The notes under the pieces: model-generated
Seen by the model: only the letters and a program-made list of their open reading frames with translations
What the model was told of the DNA's origin: nothing
Databases searched by the model: none
DNA from: Verrucomicrobiota bacterium
GTDB taxonomy: Bacteria > Verrucomicrobiota > Verrucomicrobiia > Limisphaerales > UBA9464
Direction of reading: 5' to 3'
DNA: 13,412 bases
Assembly (NCBI GenBank): GCA_947454295.1
Contig: CANGMO010000018.1
Span: 1-13,412, forward strand
Program-made: the position numbers and the translations under genes
Shown: positions 12,678 to 13,412 of the stretch, piece after piece
Position numbering within the stretch: position 1 is the stretch's first letter
Layout: every line of letters begins with the position of its first letter

Positions 12678-13412
12678 TCACTTGGCGGCCGCGGCGTCAT
12701 CCCCGGCCACAAACTTCTTGGCCGTGTCGACAAACTCCGCCGGATTCCGGGCAAAATCCTGACTGTCGGTCTCGATCGCCAGCCGGCCCTGGTAGCCAGT
12801 CTCGCGCAGGACCTTGAACAGTCCCTTGAGATTCGCATCCCCAGCACCGATGTGGGTGTCGAACGCCACGTCATCGCCCGCCTTCACCTTTTCCACGTGC
12901 TTGTCCTTCAGATGGAGGTCAAACACACGACCGTTGTACTCCTTGTACACCTTCGCCGCGTCAAAGTTTGCTGAGGTGATCCAGCCGATATCCATGCACA
13001 CGCCAAGACGTGCATCGCGGTGCTGGAGGATGTTGCGGACAGTCGCCGGGTTGCCGTAGGTCGACTTGATGCCGTGGTTGTGAACCGCAACCTTGATGTC
13101 GTACTCCTTCGCCAGTTCTTCCAGGTTGTCCCAAATCTTGAAGTCACCGGGTTCAACAATGATCAGCTTCATGCCCATGAACTTCGCGAACTCGAAGAGC
13201 TGGCGATTCTCATCCTTGTTGAGCGAGGTGCCGGCAACCCCATAGGTGTAGGCAGTGAGACCGTTCGCCTCCAGGATGCCCTTCTTGCGGGCCAACTCCT
13301 CCTTCGACTCCTTCTTGTAGTCGAGGTGATTGGGAATCAGCTGAAGATCCTTGATCCCATGCGCTTTCGCAAACGCCACGACTTCATCAAACTTCAGGTT
13401 TCGGAGCGTCCA
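12678..13412 (-). CDS. Xylose isomerase-like TIM-barrel protein (sugar phosphate isomerase/epimerase family), start outside window
   Basis: The frame is open from the right edge to the stop at 12678, with 244 residues visible; the first is W of WTLRNLKFDEVVAFAKAHG. The visible part starts inside barrel strand 1, so only a short N-terminus, perhaps with a signal peptide, is missing. AP-endonuclease-2/xylose isomerase-like landmarks include MKLIIVEPGD, VAVHNHG, a late VCMDIGWITSA, VFDLHLKD and, at the end, LAIETDS; E, H, D, H and E in these strands are the usual metal ligands. Members isomerise or epimerise sugars or hydrolyse related compounds; this family is large in Verrucomicrobiota and Planctomycetota, and the substrate is unknown. 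The tail (KFVAGDDAAAAK) is low-complexity. The gene converges on thrC. Confidence 0.85.
   Translation of the reverse strand, partial: WTLRNLKFDEVVAFAKAHGIKDLQLIPNHLDYKKESKEELARKKGILEANGLTAYTYGVAGTSLNKDENRQLFEFAKFMGMKLIIVEPGDFKIWDNLEELAKEYDIKVAVHNHGIKSTYGNPATVRNILQHRDARLGVCMDIGWITSANFDAAKVYKEYNGRVFDLHLKDKHVEKVKAGDDVAFDTHIGAGDANLKGLFKVLRETGYQGRLAIETDSQDFARNPAEFVDTAKKFVAGDDAAAAK

Noticed and set aside
1..13412. CRISPR arrays, insertion sequences, rRNA, phage or defence genes
   Set aside because: No spaced direct repeats, transposase or integrase motifs, or rRNA-like sequence were seen; gene content is mainly housekeeping.

Overview
The window is GC-rich chromosomal DNA, most likely from a member of the Verrucomicrobiota (Pedosphaera/Limisphaera-type). 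This placement is an inference. It rests on a PEP-CTERM protein, a DUF5069 protein, a DUF4380 protein, a xylose-isomerase-like TIM-barrel protein, and a secreted RCC1-like protein whose C-terminal segment (AST.L.TW...YYRL) is typical of that phylum. Most genes have no clear Shine-Dalgarno sequence, and the start with the strongest one is a GTG.

Layout. Positions 1-1214 hold two minus-strand genes: a secreted DUF4380 protein followed by the N-terminal part of a pyridoxamine-phosphate-oxidase-like flavoprotein that runs off the left edge. On the plus strand an FmdB-type zinc-ribbon protein (1334-1840) is followed by a tRNA-Gln(TTG) gene with encoded CCA (1958-2031). On the minus strand lie a PEP-CTERM surface protein (3471-2764) and, 18 nt downstream, an exported DUF985/cupin-like protein (2745-2095). 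A 466-nt gap then leads to a plus-strand block: an Old Yellow Enzyme-type alkene reductase (3938-5029), a short patch of tandem repeats, a DUF5069 protein (5107-5553), a strong intrinsic terminator, and a secreted seven-repeat RCC1-like protein (5653-7026).

A minus-strand iron-sulfur cluster follows: rimO (9952-8213, unusually long), an IscA/ErpA-type carrier, and an HscB-type J-domain co-chaperone (ending at 7045). A divergent, strongly structured 165-nt region separates it from the plus-strand threonine operon: homoserine dehydrogenase (10118-11470) and threonine synthase (11488-12561), closed by a bidirectional terminator. The right edge carries a minus-strand sugar isomerase/epimerase-like gene whose start lies outside the window.

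Two units make functional sense together. RimO is a two-cluster radical-SAM enzyme, and it sits with a scaffold/carrier and co-chaperone that could supply its Fe-S clusters. Hom and ThrC catalyse the first and last committed steps from aspartate semialdehyde to threonine; no homoserine kinase gene is seen here. I did not find a convincing undescribed multi-gene system. The most distinctive items are the His-rich insertion in RimO, the hairpin series in front of hom, the exported DUF985 protein paired with a PEP-CTERM gene, and a palindrome at the putative promoter of the RCC1-like gene.
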